Numbered from the stretch's first letter, positions 55,434 to 64,000 are shown. The stretch: 64,000 bases of DNA from Actinomycetospora chiangmaiensis DSM 45062 (GCF_000379625.1 NZ_KB903244.1:186104-250103); one strand, 5' to 3'. Notes: generated by a model from the letters alone, not told the origin. Made by a program: numbers and translations.

Positions 55434-56733
55434 CGCCCGGCTCCACGAGCTTCCCGATGTTGACGTCGATCTTCACCCAGTCCCGGCCGGAGAGCAGGTT
55501 CTCCAGGAGGAGCGACGGGATCTGCAGGTGGTGGACCAGCAGGAAAGGCAGCGGGTCGTGCACCGAGAAGATGGCGTCGGTGCCCTCCCACAGCGTCCTC
55601 ACCCGCTCCGCCACCGACGACGGGTCCGACAGCAGCCGCCACAGCTCCTGGTAGAGCCAGTACGTCGGCCGGCTCGCGGCCGTGGGGCGCAGCGTCTCGC
55701 AGCCGTCGGAGAGGTACGCCCGCGAGAGCGCCGCCTCCTGGTCGTAGAACATCGTGATCGCCGAGTGCGTGCGCGGGTTGCACTCGATCGCCCGCACCGC
55801 GCCGTCGGCGGCGACGATGAAGTCGAACGAGTACTGCCCCGTGAGCTTCCGGTCGGCGACGAACCGCGTCACCCACTCCTCGATCGCGGGCCGCTCGACG
55901 TGGTCGTAGTTCAGCTGGAACGCCGAGGACTCGCAGCAGCAGTAGACGGTCAGCACGCCGTCCCGCGCGGTGCCGTGAGTGCAGTACTCCGTGCCCGGCA
56001 CGAACTCCTGCAGGATCCACGGCCGGTCCGGCGACATCGGCTTGGACGCCGCGAACGCGCGGGTCTCGGCCGTCGACGAGCGCGGCAGCGGGGTCAGGTC
56101 CAGCCGGTTGACCGCGTCGTAGGGGATCGACTTGAGGACGTAGGTCGCTCCCGGCGGGAAGTCGAACGCCGCGACCTCGTCGGCGGAGGTCACCCGGTGC
56201 GTGTCGGGCACGGGGAGCCCCGCCTCGGCGGCCGCCGCCGCGAAGGCGCCCTTGTCGTCGACCGTGCCGATGTCGTCGGCGTCGCCGTGCACCACCTCGC
56301 AGTACTGCTCGAGCAGCGGCTTCGCCAGGGCGTCGTACCAGCTCGACGCCGGGCTGCAGACCGGGACGTACACGTCGACGCCCTCGGCGCGCACCACGTC
56401 GACGAGCGCGGCGGCGTACTCCGGGTCGTCCGGCGGCGGCACCACGTGGAAGGCGTCCACCGCGATGGAGAACCGGTGCCCGGTGAGCCGGTACTTCGCG
56501 GCCTCGACGAGCACGACCCGGTGCCCCGCGGCGTGGAAGGCCCGGGCGAGCGCGAGCGCCTTCGTCATCTTCCCGCCGCTGAGCATGACGGTGCGCGGCC
56601 GGTCCGGCCGCTCCCGCGCCGGCTTCCCGACGACGGCCGAGTACAGCAGCGACCCGGCCGTCACCGCGAGGTTGGCGGGCAGGGCCGCCGCGAGCAGCGC
56701 CTGCATCCCGACGCTGCGCAGGACCCGGTTCAT
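55426..56733 (-). CDS. mysC: ATP-grasp ligase MysC (mycosporine-glycine synthase type)
   Basis: 435 residues. A hydrophobic N-terminal helix (about 10-35) may tether it to the membrane. Then come TVMLSGGKMTKALALARAFHAAGH, the ATP-grasp core with ATYVLKSIPYD and WILQEFVPGTEYC, and the metal-binding RAIECNPRTHSAI. MysC condenses glycine with 4-deoxygadusol to mycosporine-glycine. The ATG overlaps the mysB stop (ATGA, 56730-56733). The family also includes carbamoyl-phosphate-synthase-like ligases of unknown use, but the gene order decides. Confidence 0.85.
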   Translation of the reverse strand: MNRVLRSVGMQALLAAALPANLAVTAGSLLYSAVVGKPARERPDRPRTVMLSGGKMTKALALARAFHAAGHRVVLVEAAKYRLTGHRFSIAVDAFHVVPPPDDPEYAAALVDVVRAEGVDVYVPVCSPASSWYDALAKPLLEQYCEVVHGDADDIGTVDDKGAFAAAAAEAGLPVPDTHRVTSADEVAAFDFPPGATYVLKSIPYDAVNRLDLTPLPRSSTAETRAFAASKPMSPDRPWILQEFVPGTEYCTHGTARDGVLTVYCCCESSAFQLNYDHVERPAIEEWVTRFVADRKLTGQYSFDFIVAADGAVRAIECNPRTHSAITMFYDQEAALSRAYLSDGCETLRPTAASRPTYWLYQELWRLLSDPSSVAERVRTLWEGTDAIFSVHDPLPFLLVHHLQIPSLLLENLLSGRDWVKIDVNIGKLVEPGGD

Positions 56734-57551
56734 CGCACGGCCCCGCTCGACGGTCGAGCTCCGCTGCGCTCCGTCTCCCTGATCAGGGTGATCCCGTCGC
56801 GCAGCGGCACCACCACCTGCTCGACGCGGGGGTCGGCCGCCACGGCCGCGTTGAAGTCCGCGATGGCCCGGCCGTTCACCGTGTCCGGCCCCGCCCACGG
56901 CTGCCCCTGCATCAGGGTGTTGTCCACGGCGACGAGCCCACCGGGCGCGAGCAGCCCCGTCGTCAGGATCGTCTCCAGGTACTCGACGTAGCCGGCCTTG
57001 TCGGCGTCGATGAACACGAGGTCGAACGCGTCACCGGCGAGGGCGGCCAGGGTCTCCCCCGCCGGTCCGACGCGCACGTCGATACGGCGCCCCGCCGCCG
57101 ACCCCGCGAACTGCTCCCGGGCGAACGCCGCGACCTCCGGGTCGATCTCCAGGGCGACCACGGACCCGTCGTCGGGAAGGGCCTCCGCGAGGGCGAGCGC
57201 CGAGTAGCCGGTGAACATCCCGACCTCGAGCACCCGCCGGGCGTGCGTGGCGTGCGCCAGCATCGCGAGGAATCGGCCCTCGACGTGCCCGGAGAGCATC
57301 TCCTGCTCGAGCGCGCCGGCGGCGTCGCGCCAGTCGAACGCGGCGGTGGCGCGGGCGAGCGCCGTCAGGTCCGGCGACTCCGGGGACGTCATCGACTCGA
57401 CGTAGGGGTCGAACCCGACGGCGAGGTCGCGCGCCGCGCGCAACTCGTCCTCGAGTCCCGTCCCGGCCGCCCGCGCGACGAGGTCGTCGAGGCGGGCGGC
57501 CAGGATCGAGGCCGGCGTGACCGGGCGGGCCGCACCCGGCGCGGTCTTCAC
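56730..57551 (-). CDS. mysB: O-methyltransferase MysB (4-deoxygadusol formation)
   Basis: 273 residues of the class I SAM methyltransferase fold, caffeoyl-CoA-methyltransferase-like. SAM motif I is [21 protein letters not shown], and [15 protein letters not shown] and DNTLMQG carry the metal-binding Asp/Asn. In the mycosporine pathway this enzyme methylates 2-demethyl-4-deoxygadusol. GTG at 57551 overlaps the mysA stop by 4 bp. A copy of the over-represented 12-mer lies in its LPDDGS run. Confidence 0.84.
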   Translation of the reverse strand: MKTAPGAARPVTPASILAARLDDLVARAAGTGLEDELRAARDLAVGFDPYVESMTSPESPDLTALARATAAFDWRDAAGALEQEMLSGHVEGRFLAMLAHATHARRVLEVGMFTGYSALALAEALPDDGSVVALEIDPEVAAFAREQFAGSAAGRRIDVRVGPAGETLAALAGDAFDLVFIDADKAGYVEYLETILTTGLLAPGGLVAVDNTLMQGQPWAGPDTVNGRAIADFNAAVAADPRVEQVVVPLRDGITLIRETERSGARPSSGAVR

Positions 57552-58795
57552 GCCTGGTCTCCGCTGCCCGTCGCTCCGCTCGCCTGGTCCTCCGGCACCA
57601 CGTACATGTCCTCCCCCTCGCCCTGACGCGGGTAGGAGCGGACGACCTGGTTGTGGGTCTCGACGGTCTCGGTCAACTCCTCGGGCGTGAGGTCGTTGAT
57701 GAAGTAGCACGTGCCGATCGGCCGCGGGACCGCCGCACGCAGCTGCCCGTTGCGGGTCTGCGTGATGGAGTCGGTGGCCTTGGCCAGCAGCTCCGGCGTG
57801 AGGTGCGGGCTGGTCAGCGTGAGCCCGATGCGGCTCATGAGCCAGAAGATGCGGTCGCGCTCGCTGACCGAGATGTAGCCGCGACGCTCCGCGAGCGTCG
57901 TCGAGAGCGCCATGTCGATCGAGATGGCGTGCCCGTGGAAGTACGGCGGCTCGGGCGTGAGCTCGATGGTCGGGCTCCACGTGTGCCCGAACGCGATGAC
58001 GCGGTCCAGGTCGAGCTCCCAGAGGTTCGGCACCTCGAGCTCGAGCATGGTGCGGATCGCGTCGTAGGTGAGCCGGTGCGCGATCTCGCGGAGCTCCGGG
58101 GTCCCGTCGAGGTGGCCGAAGCGGGTGTGGAGCAGGTCCTCGCCGTACTTCTCGAGGAGCTCGAAGATGCCGGAGTTGCCGACCGTCGAGATCTTGACGA
58201 GCTCGGCCATCCCGTTGCGCACCTGGTCGACCGGCAACGTCTTCAGGAACGAGAAGTCGAGGATGACCTGCTGGCTGGCGTGGAACGAGCCGAGCCGGTT
58301 CTTGTTCTTGCCGTGGTTGACCGCGACCTTGATGGCGACGCTGGCGTCGATGAGTCCGATCAGCGTCGTCGGGATGCGGATGTAGGGCGTCGACCGGCGG
58401 AACAGCGAGCACGCGGTGCCCGTCACGTCCGTCATGAGGCCGCCGCCGACCACCAGCACCGGCTCGGTGCGGTTCAGTCCGAAGTCGCCGAACGCGTCGA
58501 TGATCTTCTCGACGGTACGCAGCGTCTTGTCGGGCTCCCGGATGATGATCGGGAACGTCGTGAGCTCGAGCTCGTAGTGCTCGAAGTAGGCGCGCATCTG
58601 CTCGCCGTAGAGCTCGTGGACGGTCCGGTCCACGACCATCATCGCCCGGCCGTAGGGCCGGTAGGTGTCGGCGAGCTGCGGGTTGGCGATGTCGAAGACG
58701 CCGTCGACGTAGACCAGCGAGTAGTCGATCTTCTCGTAGGCCTCGACGTGGAACGCGGTCTCGGTGCTGGTCAGGGTGGGCTGCGGGGCGACCAT
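57548..58795 (-). CDS. mysA: Sugar-phosphate cyclase MysA (2-demethyl-4-deoxygadusol synthase type)
   Basis: 415 residues of the dehydroquinate-synthase-like cyclase superfamily. The NAD region is [35 protein letters not shown], followed by [17 protein letters not shown], the zinc ligands in [19 protein letters not shown] and [15 protein letters not shown] and HGKNKN replace the AroB forms GVVGDL/GKNL, so it acts on sedoheptulose 7-phosphate rather than DAHP. Company with mysB, mysC and mysD favours 2-demethyl-4-deoxygadusol synthase over 2-epi-5-epi-valiolone synthase. The ATG lies 82 bp after the HAD gene. Confidence 0.88.
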   Translation of the reverse strand: MVAPQPTLTSTETAFHVEAYEKIDYSLVYVDGVFDIANPQLADTYRPYGRAMMVVDRTVHELYGEQMRAYFEHYELELTTFPIIIREPDKTLRTVEKIIDAFGDFGLNRTEPVLVVGGGLMTDVTGTACSLFRRSTPYIRIPTTLIGLIDASVAIKVAVNHGKNKNRLGSFHASQQVILDFSFLKTLPVDQVRNGMAELVKISTVGNSGIFELLEKYGEDLLHTRFGHLDGTPELREIAHRLTYDAIRTMLELEVPNLWELDLDRVIAFGHTWSPTIELTPEPPYFHGHAISIDMALSTTLAERRGYISVSERDRIFWLMSRIGLTLTSPHLTPELLAKATDSITQTRNGQLRAAVPRPIGTCYFINDLTPEELTETVETHNQVVRSYPRQGEGEDMYVVPEDQASGATGSGDQA

Positions 58796-58877
58796 GGTCT
58801 GGGCTCCTGGGTGCAGGCCGAATCACGGCCCGGCGGGGCGCCGGACCGGTCGGGTGGGTTGAGGAGGAGAGGGAGGG

Positions 58878-59540
58878 CTACGCGAGCGCGCGCAGCTCGG
58901 CGAGGTTCAGGGCGTCCACGCGGGTGTCGGCGGCCGAGAAGTCGTGGCCCGCGGTGTTGGCGTTGGGGAAGGCGACGGTGGTGATGCCGGCGCCCTTGGC
59001 GGCGGCCACACCGCCCACGTTGTCCTCGATGGCGACGACGTCGCCGGGCTCGAGGCCGGTCTCGCGCAGCGCGGTGCGGTAGACCTCCGGGTCCGGCTTC
59101 ACGGCCTGCACGTCCGAGGTGTCCTCGATGACGTCGAAGTCCGCGGACCGGATGTCGGGCTCGAGCGCGTCCAGCAGTGCGCGCACGTTGTCCCGGCTCG
59201 TCGTCGTGACGAGGCCCAGCTTCAGGCCGGACTCCTTGGCCCCGCGCACGACGTCGAGGACGCCCGGTCGCGGCGCGGTCTGCTCGGTGGCGAGCGACTC
59301 CTGGAAGATGCGCGACTTCGTCGCGTGGACGGCGTCGGCGTCGACGGACTGGCCGTGCTGGGCGGCGTAGTCGGCGACCCGTTGGGCGCCGCCGTTGCTC
59401 TCGAGCATCGCGAGGTAGTCCTCGCGGCTCCACTCCCAGTCCAGGTCGTGCTCGGCGAAGGCCCGGTTGAAGGCCTTGCGCTGCAGCTCGGAGGTGTCGA
59501 CGACCGTGGAGATCGAGCCGAAGAAGATCGCAGAGGTCAC
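58878..59540 (-). CDS. HAD-fold protein lacking the catalytic aspartate, at head of mys cluster
   Basis: 220 residues, CbbY/phosphoglucomutase-like HAD fold. Motif II (LVTTTSRDN), the lysine (VKPDPEVY) and motif IV (IEDNVGGVAAAKGAG) are normal. Motif I, however, reads IFFGSISTVVDTSE where active enzymes have FDxDGT, so the nucleophilic aspartate is absent. It is therefore unlikely to be a classical phosphatase; a binding or regulatory role, or an altered mechanism, is possible. It precedes mysA by 82 bp on the same strand and is probably the first gene of the operon. GTG start at 59540. Confidence 0.82.
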   Translation of the reverse strand: MTSAIFFGSISTVVDTSELQRKAFNRAFAEHDLDWEWSREDYLAMLESNGGAQRVADYAAQHGQSVDADAVHATKSRIFQESLATEQTAPRPGVLDVVRGAKESGLKLGLVTTTSRDNVRALLDALEPDIRSADFDVIEDTSDVQAVKPDPEVYRTALRETGLEPGDVVAIEDNVGGVAAAKGAGITTVAFPNANTAGHDFSAADTRVDALNLAELRALA

Positions 59541-59649
59541 GGGTCAGCCGCTCCTGTGATGGCGGGGAGACGGTCGTCTCCGCGTCGGGTGCGTGGGAGC
59601 CGACGCCGGTGGCCACCGGACGACGGACGAGGTTCCTCGGTCAGGGGGC

Positions 59650-59673
59650 TACCCCGGGAAACACGGCCCTAAC
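59650..59673 (-). promoter_or_regulatory. Weak SigB/SigF-like promoter candidate for the mys operon
   Basis: On the minus strand GTTA (59673-59670) is followed after 15 bases by GGGTA (59654-59650). This resembles the GTTT-N14-GGGTA layout of stress sigma factors but is not a full match. It would give a leader of about 100 bases before the HAD gene. Confidence 0.2.
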
Positions 59674-59733
59674 GTTCCGAGGTCTCCGACACTCTCCGCA
59701 GCCGTGCGGTCGCGGCACCGGGGTGCGGTCCGC

Positions 59734-60591
59734 TCACACCGACACCGCCCGGAACCGCACCGTGTCCCCCGGACGTAGCTGTCCCGCGACGTCGGTGTCG
59801 GCGTCCACCACGACCCCGATCACCGGATAGCCGCCGGTGACGGGGTGGTCGGCGAGGAACACCGTCGGGCGGCCCGACGGCGGCACCTGCACGCTCCCCC
59901 GGATCACGCCCTCGCTGGGGAGCTCGACCTCGGCGAACGCGTCGGCCCGCACGAGCTCCGGTCCCTCGAGCCGGAACCCGACGCGGTTGAGGTCGTCCGT
60001 GACGCTCCAGGCGCTGCGCAGGAGCACCGCCGGGTCGGCGAACCAGTCGTGACGCGGCCCCGGCACCACCCGCAGCACGCCGTCCGAGCGGGGCGGCGGC
60101 GCGAGGTCGACGACGGGTACGGGGGCGGTCGGCGCGGGCCCCACCGGCAGCTCGTCGCCCTCGGTCACGACGGCGGGGCCGAGTCCCGCGACGACGTCGG
60201 TCGCCCGGCTGCCCAGCACCGGTGTCACGGCGATCCCGCCCCGCACGGCGAGGTAGGTGCGCAGGCCGGTCGCCGGGGTCCCGAGCCGAACCTGGGCCCC
60301 GGCCGGCACGACGACGGGTCGGTACGGATCCGCCGCCCGGCCGTCCACGGTGAGGGGGGCGGGGGCGCCCGCCAGCGCGACCACACCCGACGTCAGGAAG
60401 GTCGCGGCGAAGCCGCCGAGGGTGATCTCCAGGCCGGCGGCGTCGGGGGCGTTCCCGACGAGGCGGTTCGCGAGCGCGAGGGCGCGACGGTCGGCGGCAC
60501 CGGACACGCCGACGCCGAGGTCGGCGCGACCCGGTCGGCCCCGGACGTCCTGCACGGTGGTCTGCACGCCGGTGGCGAGGACGGTGATCAT
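59734..60591 (-). CDS. pxpC: 5-oxoprolinase subunit C / biotin-dependent carboxylase-like (PxpC, KipA family)
   Basis: 285 residues of the AHS2/KipA family: TTVQDVRGRPGRADLGVGVSGAADRRALALANRLVGN at the start and VFLADHPVTGGYPVIGVV near the end. With PxpA and PxpB it opens 5-oxoproline to glutamate using ATP. The ATG overlaps the pxpB stop by 4 bp. A pxpA gene is not next to it in this window. Confidence 0.88.
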   Translation of the reverse strand: MITVLATGVQTTVQDVRGRPGRADLGVGVSGAADRRALALANRLVGNAPDAAGLEITLGGFAATFLTSGVVALAGAPAPLTVDGRAADPYRPVVVPAGAQVRLGTPATGLRTYLAVRGGIAVTPVLGSRATDVVAGLGPAVVTEGDELPVGPAPTAPVPVVDLAPPPRSDGVLRVVPGPRHDWFADPAVLLRSAWSVTDDLNRVGFRLEGPELVRADAFAEVELPSEGVIRGSVQVPPSGRPTVFLADHPVTGGYPVIGVVVDADTDVAGQLRPGDTVRFRAVSV

Positions 60592-61196
60592 GCGACGCGG
60601 AACCGGACGCGGGTGCCGGGGAGCAGCACGGCGGGCGGGTCGCGCTCGAGGTCCCACAGGACGTGGTCGGTGCGCCCGATGAGCTGCCAGCCGCCGGGTG
60701 ACTCGCGCGGGTACACGCCGCTGAACTCGCCGGCGAGGCCGACCGCGCCGGCCGGGACGCGGGTGCGCGAGGACTCCCGGCGGGGGACGTGGAGCCGGTC
60801 GTCGGACCCGACGAGGTAGCCGAAGCCGGGGGTGAAGCCGGCGAAGGCGACCGTCCAGGTCTGGCCGGTGTGCGCCGCGACCACCTCGTCGGCGGTGAGG
60901 CCGGTGTGCCGCGCGACCTCGTCGAGGTCGTCCCCGTCGTAGGTCACCGCGATCTCGACGACCTCCCCCGCCCCGCGCTCGCCGACGGGCTCGGGCGCGC
61001 GGGCGCGCACGTCGGCGGCCACGCCCGCGAGGTCGGCCGCGGCGGCGACGCGGACGAGCACGGTCCGCGCGGCCGGGACGAGATCGACGGTTCCCGACGG
61101 CGGGTCCGCGGCGAGGTCCGCGTGCAGCGCCAGGACCTCGTCGAGCGAGTCGAGCTCGACGAGCAGGCCGGTGTCCCCGCAGGGTCGGGTCCGCAT
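60588..61196 (-). CDS. pxpB: 5-oxoprolinase subunit B (PxpB, KipI family)
   Basis: 202 residues of the AHS1/KipI family. It begins RPCGDTGLLVELDSLDEV, has the core AFAGFTPGFGYLVG and ends with GEFSGVYPRESPGGWQLIGRT, the family hallmarks. The start is ATG 61196 (TGATG with the transporter stop) or GTG 61199. It is the partner of PxpC; in Bacillus the homologue KipI also inhibits the sporulation kinase KinA, which does not apply here. Confidence 0.9.
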   Translation of the reverse strand: MRTRPCGDTGLLVELDSLDEVLALHADLAADPPSGTVDLVPAARTVLVRVAAAADLAGVAADVRARAPEPVGERGAGEVVEIAVTYDGDDLDEVARHTGLTADEVVAAHTGQTWTVAFAGFTPGFGYLVGSDDRLHVPRRESSRTRVPAGAVGLAGEFSGVYPRESPGGWQLIGRTDHVLWDLERDPPAVLLPGTRVRFRVA

Positions 61197-62413
61197 CACC
61201 GGAAGATGGTGGGCAGCGCGGCCAGCGACTGCACGCTCGCGACGAGGGTGAACACGAACGCGGCCAGTCCGAGCAGGAGCAGCCAGACCGGCTGACGCAA
61301 GCCCGTCAGCAGGTCACGGCGCCGCCAGCCGATCCAGAGCAGGATCGCGAGGCCGAACGGCAGGATCAGGCCGTTGAAGGCGCCCGCGAACACGAGCAGC
61401 GCCGACGGGGTCTGCCCGAGCAGCAGGAACGCGATCGTGCACACGGTGATGAAGGCCGAGATCGTCAGGTTGAACCGACGGTCGACCACCCCGGAGAGCG
61501 TCCGCAGGAAGGTCGCGGAGGTGAACGAGGCGCCGATCGTGGACGTCATGCCCGCCGTCCAGAGCACCACGCCGAACAGCCGCAGCCCGACCGGGCCCAG
61601 GGCGAACGCGAACGCGGAACCGGCCGGGTCGGCCGCCGAGAGCTGCGCCCCGCCCGCCACCGCACCGAGGATGCCGAGGAACAGCAGGATGCGCAGCACG
61701 CCGGTGACGAGGATGCCGTTGACCGAACCGCGGCTGATCGTCCGCAGGTGCTCGGGCCCGGTGGTGCCGGACTCGATGAGACGGTGGGCGCCCGCGTAGG
61801 TGATGTACCCGCCGACGGTGCCGCCGATGAGGGTGAGCACCGGCAGGAAGTCGAGGCCGACGGGCGCGACCGTGCGCAGCGCCGCCTCCCCGACCGGCGG
61901 GGCGGTGACCACGGCGACCACCGCGATCAGGCCGATCTTGAGCACGCCGAGCCCGAGGACCGCCCGGTCGATCGTGCCCTCGAGGGCGCGGAAGTTGAAG
62001 ATCACGATCGCGAGGACGGCGCTGAGCACCGCGCCGAGCCGGATGTCGAGGCCGAACGTGTCGTGGAGCCCGAGGCCCGCGGCGCTGATGTTCCCGATCC
62101 CGAACACGAGGCCGCCGACCACGACGAGGAACGCCAGCACGTGCCCGGAGTACGGGACCACCCGGTTGGCGAGGTCCTGGGCCCGCATCCCGGACAGCCC
62201 GATGATGCGCCAGACGTTGAGCTGGATCGCCAGGTCGACGAGGACGCTCGCGACGATGGCGGCGGCGAAGCTCGGCCCGTAGCGCGCGGTGAAGGTGCCG
62301 GTCTGGGAGATGAATCCGGGACCCGCCGCGGACATCGCCATGAGGAACATGGCGCCGGCGACGGCCAGGCTGCGTCGCACGTCGACGGTGGGTCGGCCCT
62401 CGTCCGCTGCCAT
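61196..62413 (-). CDS. NRAMP-fold transporter lacking metal-binding motifs, coupled to pxpBC
   Basis: 405 residues with about 11 membrane helices of the NRAMP/LeuT fold. Helix 1 reads SAAGPGFISQTGTFTARYG where metal transporters have DPGN, and helix 6 lacks the MPH triplet, so it probably does not carry manganese or iron. Bacillus has a similar NRAMP-like gene (ycsG) in its kip/pxp operon, so uptake of 5-oxoproline or a related organic acid is a reasonable inference. It overlaps pxpB by one base. ATG at 62413 is chosen; the frame remains open to 62497. Confidence 0.8.
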   Translation of the reverse strand: MAADEGRPTVDVRRSLAVAGAMFLMAMSAAGPGFISQTGTFTARYGPSFAAAIVASVLVDLAIQLNVWRIIGLSGMRAQDLANRVVPYSGHVLAFLVVVGGLVFGIGNISAAGLGLHDTFGLDIRLGAVLSAVLAIVIFNFRALEGTIDRAVLGLGVLKIGLIAVVAVVTAPPVGEAALRTVAPVGLDFLPVLTLIGGTVGGYITYAGAHRLIESGTTGPEHLRTISRGSVNGILVTGVLRILLFLGILGAVAGGAQLSAADPAGSAFAFALGPVGLRLFGVVLWTAGMTSTIGASFTSATFLRTLSGVVDRRFNLTISAFITVCTIAFLLLGQTPSALLVFAGAFNGLILPFGLAILLWIGWRRRDLLTGLRQPVWLLLLGLAAFVFTLVASVQSLAALPTIFR

Positions 62414-62505
62414 GCCGGGAAGGTAGGGATTGTTCAACAATCCGTCAACCCGATCGGACAGGGTTCGAAGCGACGTGATCGGCGCTACGGAGCACACTGG
62501 CGCGC

Positions 62506-64000
62506 ATGACCGAGGCAGTCACGAGCGTTGCCACCCCGCGCGGGCGCTCCGTCGGTGTCGATCACCCGGCGGCCCTGGGCCGGGGAGGCGCGGGCCTGGC
62601 CCTCGGCGCCCTCGGCGTGGTGTTCGGCGACATCGGCACCAGCCCGCTCTACGCGATGCAGACCGTCTTCTCGATCGACAACGGCGCCGTCAGCCCCTCC
62701 CGGGGCGACGTCCTCGGCGTGATCTCGTTGATCTTCTGGTCGGTGCTGATCATCGTGACCATCAAGTACGTGCTGTTCATGCTGCGCGCCGACAACGACG
62801 GCGAGGGTGGCGTCATGGCCCTCGCCGCGCTCGTCCGCAGCGCCCTGACCGGCCGGGCGGCGACGTTCGCGATCGGCCTCGGCGTCCTCGGCGCCGCCCT
62901 GTTCTACGGCGACTCGCTGATCACGCCCGCGATCTCCGTGCTCTCGGCCGTGGAGGGCGTCGAGGTGGTGCGGCCCGAGCTCGCCGAGGCGGTCCTGCCG
63001 ATCGGGGCGGTGATCCTCGCGGCCCTCTTCATCGTCCAGCGGGGCGGCACGGAGCGGGTGGGGCGGCTGTTCGGGCCGGTCATGGCGGTGTGGTTCGTGG
63101 TGCTCGCGGTGCTCGGGCTCCCGCACGTGATCGAGCACCCCGACGTCCTGCTCGGGCTCTCGCCGACCTACATCGTCACCTTCATCGCCGACCACCCCTA
63201 CACGGCGTTCATCGCCATGGGGGCGGTCGTCCTGTCGATCACCGGCGCCGAGGCCCTCTACGCCGACATGGGCCACTTCGGGCGGCGCCCGATCCGGATG
63301 GCGTGGTTCGTCGCCGTCTTCCCGGCTCTGATCATCAACTACCTCGGCCAGGGCGCGCTCGTCCTGCACGACCCGTCGGCCGTCTCGAGCCCCTTCTACC
63401 TGCTCGCCCCGGGCTGGGCGCGCATCCCGCTGATCGTGCTCGCCACCGCGGCCACCGTCATCGCCTCCCAGGCGGTCATCTCCGGGGCCTACTCGGTCTC
63501 GCTGCAGGCGATGCGGCTCGGCTACCTGCCGCGGCTCACCGTGCGCCACACCTCGTCGTCCGAGAGCGGCCAGATCTACGTGCCCGCCGTGAACTGGCTG
63601 CTCTTCGGCGGGGTGCTCATCCTCGTGGCCACGTTCCGGTCCTCGGCGAGCCTCGCCACCGCCTACGGCCTCGCCGTCACCGGCACGCTGCTGATCTCCA
63701 CCACGCTGTTCCTGCTGCACGCCCGGCACACCTGGCACTGGGCGTGGTGGCAGGTGGTGGGCCTCGGCGTGCTCTTCGGCGTCGTCGAGCTGCTCTACTT
63801 CGGCGCCAACATCATCAAGATCGTCTCCGGCGGCTGGCTCCCGCTCCTGGTCGCGGTGATCGTCGTCCTCGTCATGAGCACGTGGCAGAGCGGCCGGCGC
63901 GTGATCACCCAGCGCCGGACCTCGCTCGAGGGACCGCTCGACGACTTCCTCGACTCCCTCGACGGCGTCACCCGCGTGCCCGGCACGGCGGTCTTCCCCC
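62506..64000 (+). CDS. kup: Kup-family potassium transporter (cut at window edge)
   Basis: 498 residues are seen, open at the right edge. The start has the Kup signature GALGVVFGDIGTSPLYAMQTVF, then RADNDGEGGVMALAAL and the helix 3-5 block FYGDSLITPAISVLSAVEG. About 12 membrane helices are visible, and the hydrophilic C-terminal domain is just beginning at the edge (DDFLDSLDG). It imports K+ with protons. It is divergent from the NRAMP-fold transporter gene with a 92-bp gap. Confidence 0.93.
   Translation, partial: MTEAVTSVATPRGRSVGVDHPAALGRGGAGLALGALGVVFGDIGTSPLYAMQTVFSIDNGAVSPSRGDVLGVISLIFWSVLIIVTIKYVLFMLRADNDGEGGVMALAALVRSALTGRAATFAIGLGVLGAALFYGDSLITPAISVLSAVEGVEVVRPELAEAVLPIGAVILAALFIVQRGGTERVGRLFGPVMAVWFVVLAVLGLPHVIEHPDVLLGLSPTYIVTFIADHPYTAFIAMGAVVLSITGAEALYADMGHFGRRPIRMAWFVAVFPALIINYLGQGALVLHDPSAVSSPFYLLAPGWARIPLIVLATAATVIASQAVISGAYSVSLQAMRLGYLPRLTVRHTSSSESGQIYVPAVNWLLFGGVLILVATFRSSASLATAYGLAVTGTLLISTTLFLLHARHTWHWAWWQVVGLGVLFGVVELLYFGANIIKIVSGGWLPLLVAVIVVLVMSTWQSGRRVITQRRTSLEGPLDDFLDSLDGVTRVPGTAVFP

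Noticed and set aside
57548..58795. mysA as aroB (3-dehydroquinate synthase)
   Set aside because: Substrate-pocket motifs (GLMTDV, HGKNKN) follow the sedoheptulose-phosphate cyclases, and the next genes are mysB, mysC and mysD.
61196..62413. NRAMP gene as the manganese transporter mntH
   Set aside because: The DPGN and MPH metal-binding motifs are missing and the gene is fused into the pxpBC operon.

Overview
The window is a high-GC actinobacterial chromosome segment (about 73% G+C by eye, many GTG starts, 4-bp GTGA/ATGA gene overlaps). Best guess is the Pseudonocardiaceae (Pseudonocardia/Actinomycetospora type). The IdeR protein carries every metal ligand of the mycobacterial protein at the same residue numbers. 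The right-centre block (nrdJ, nrdR, LysM protein, lexA, hflX, dapF, miaA), with ideR, sthA and an alpha/beta hydrolase further left, matches the M. tuberculosis Rv2711-Rv2727c neighbourhood. The family assignment is inference; the gene content is read directly. No tRNA, rRNA, CRISPR array, transposase or prophage gene was seen.

Left part (1-11.8 kb): a lipoprotein; a protein-acetylation pair (Pat-type GNAT/acyl-CoA-ligase fusion with the lysine deacetylase AcuC); the sulfurtransferase SseA; the iron regulator IdeR; GalE with a HAD phosphatase; a DUF4192 protein; soluble transhydrogenase SthA; GtrA. Next (11.8-26 kb): a Vms1/eRF1-like protein; a TetR-controlled set of permease, lactone oxidase and D-threonine-aldolase-like enzyme; two-subunit class I fumarase; an acetate-transporter-like protein; dienelactone hydrolase with a small partner; a PadR regulator with palindromic operators; an alpha/beta hydrolase; prolyl oligopeptidase. 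A VapBC-type toxin-antitoxin pair follows, and its toxin carries an in-frame stop.

Middle (26-40 kb): a tightly coupled GNAT / HipA-like kinase / DUF3037 operon; a MetX-like hydrolase; a sulfite-oxidase-family enzyme; a two-component system divergent from a LolA-like protein and an ABC exporter. Then comes the most unusual locus, 34.9-40.0 kb: an ECF sigma factor with its zinc-finger anti-sigma factor, divergent from a 55-residue peptide gene with 10 tryptophans in 20-residue tandem repeats. That gene is followed by a hairpin, an ABC exporter and, overlapping by 4 bp, an FAD aromatic hydroxylase of the salicylyl-CoA hydroxylase/VioC-VioD type. I propose it as a candidate peptide natural-product (RiPP-like) or tryptophan-modification system. 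This is inference from context, not an identified family.

Right part (40-64 kb): DNA metabolism and SOS (nrdJ, nrdR with candidate NrdR and DnaA-like boxes, the LysM division-control protein and lexA sharing a divergent SOS-box region), hflX, dapF, miaA, a DUF349 protein, a frameshifted acetyltransferase and a DUF222/HNH protein. A mycosporine-like amino acid (shinorine-type) cluster, mysA-mysB-mysC-mysD, has an upstream HAD protein lacking the catalytic aspartate and a downstream Nudix gene. After it come 5-oxoprolinase subunits PxpB/PxpC with an NRAMP-fold transporter lacking metal-binding residues, and the start of a Kup potassium transporter cut by the window edge. A 12-mer (TCCCGACGACGG) occurs at least 11 times across the window, in several reading frames and between genes, which suggests a genome-wide nucleotide signal.
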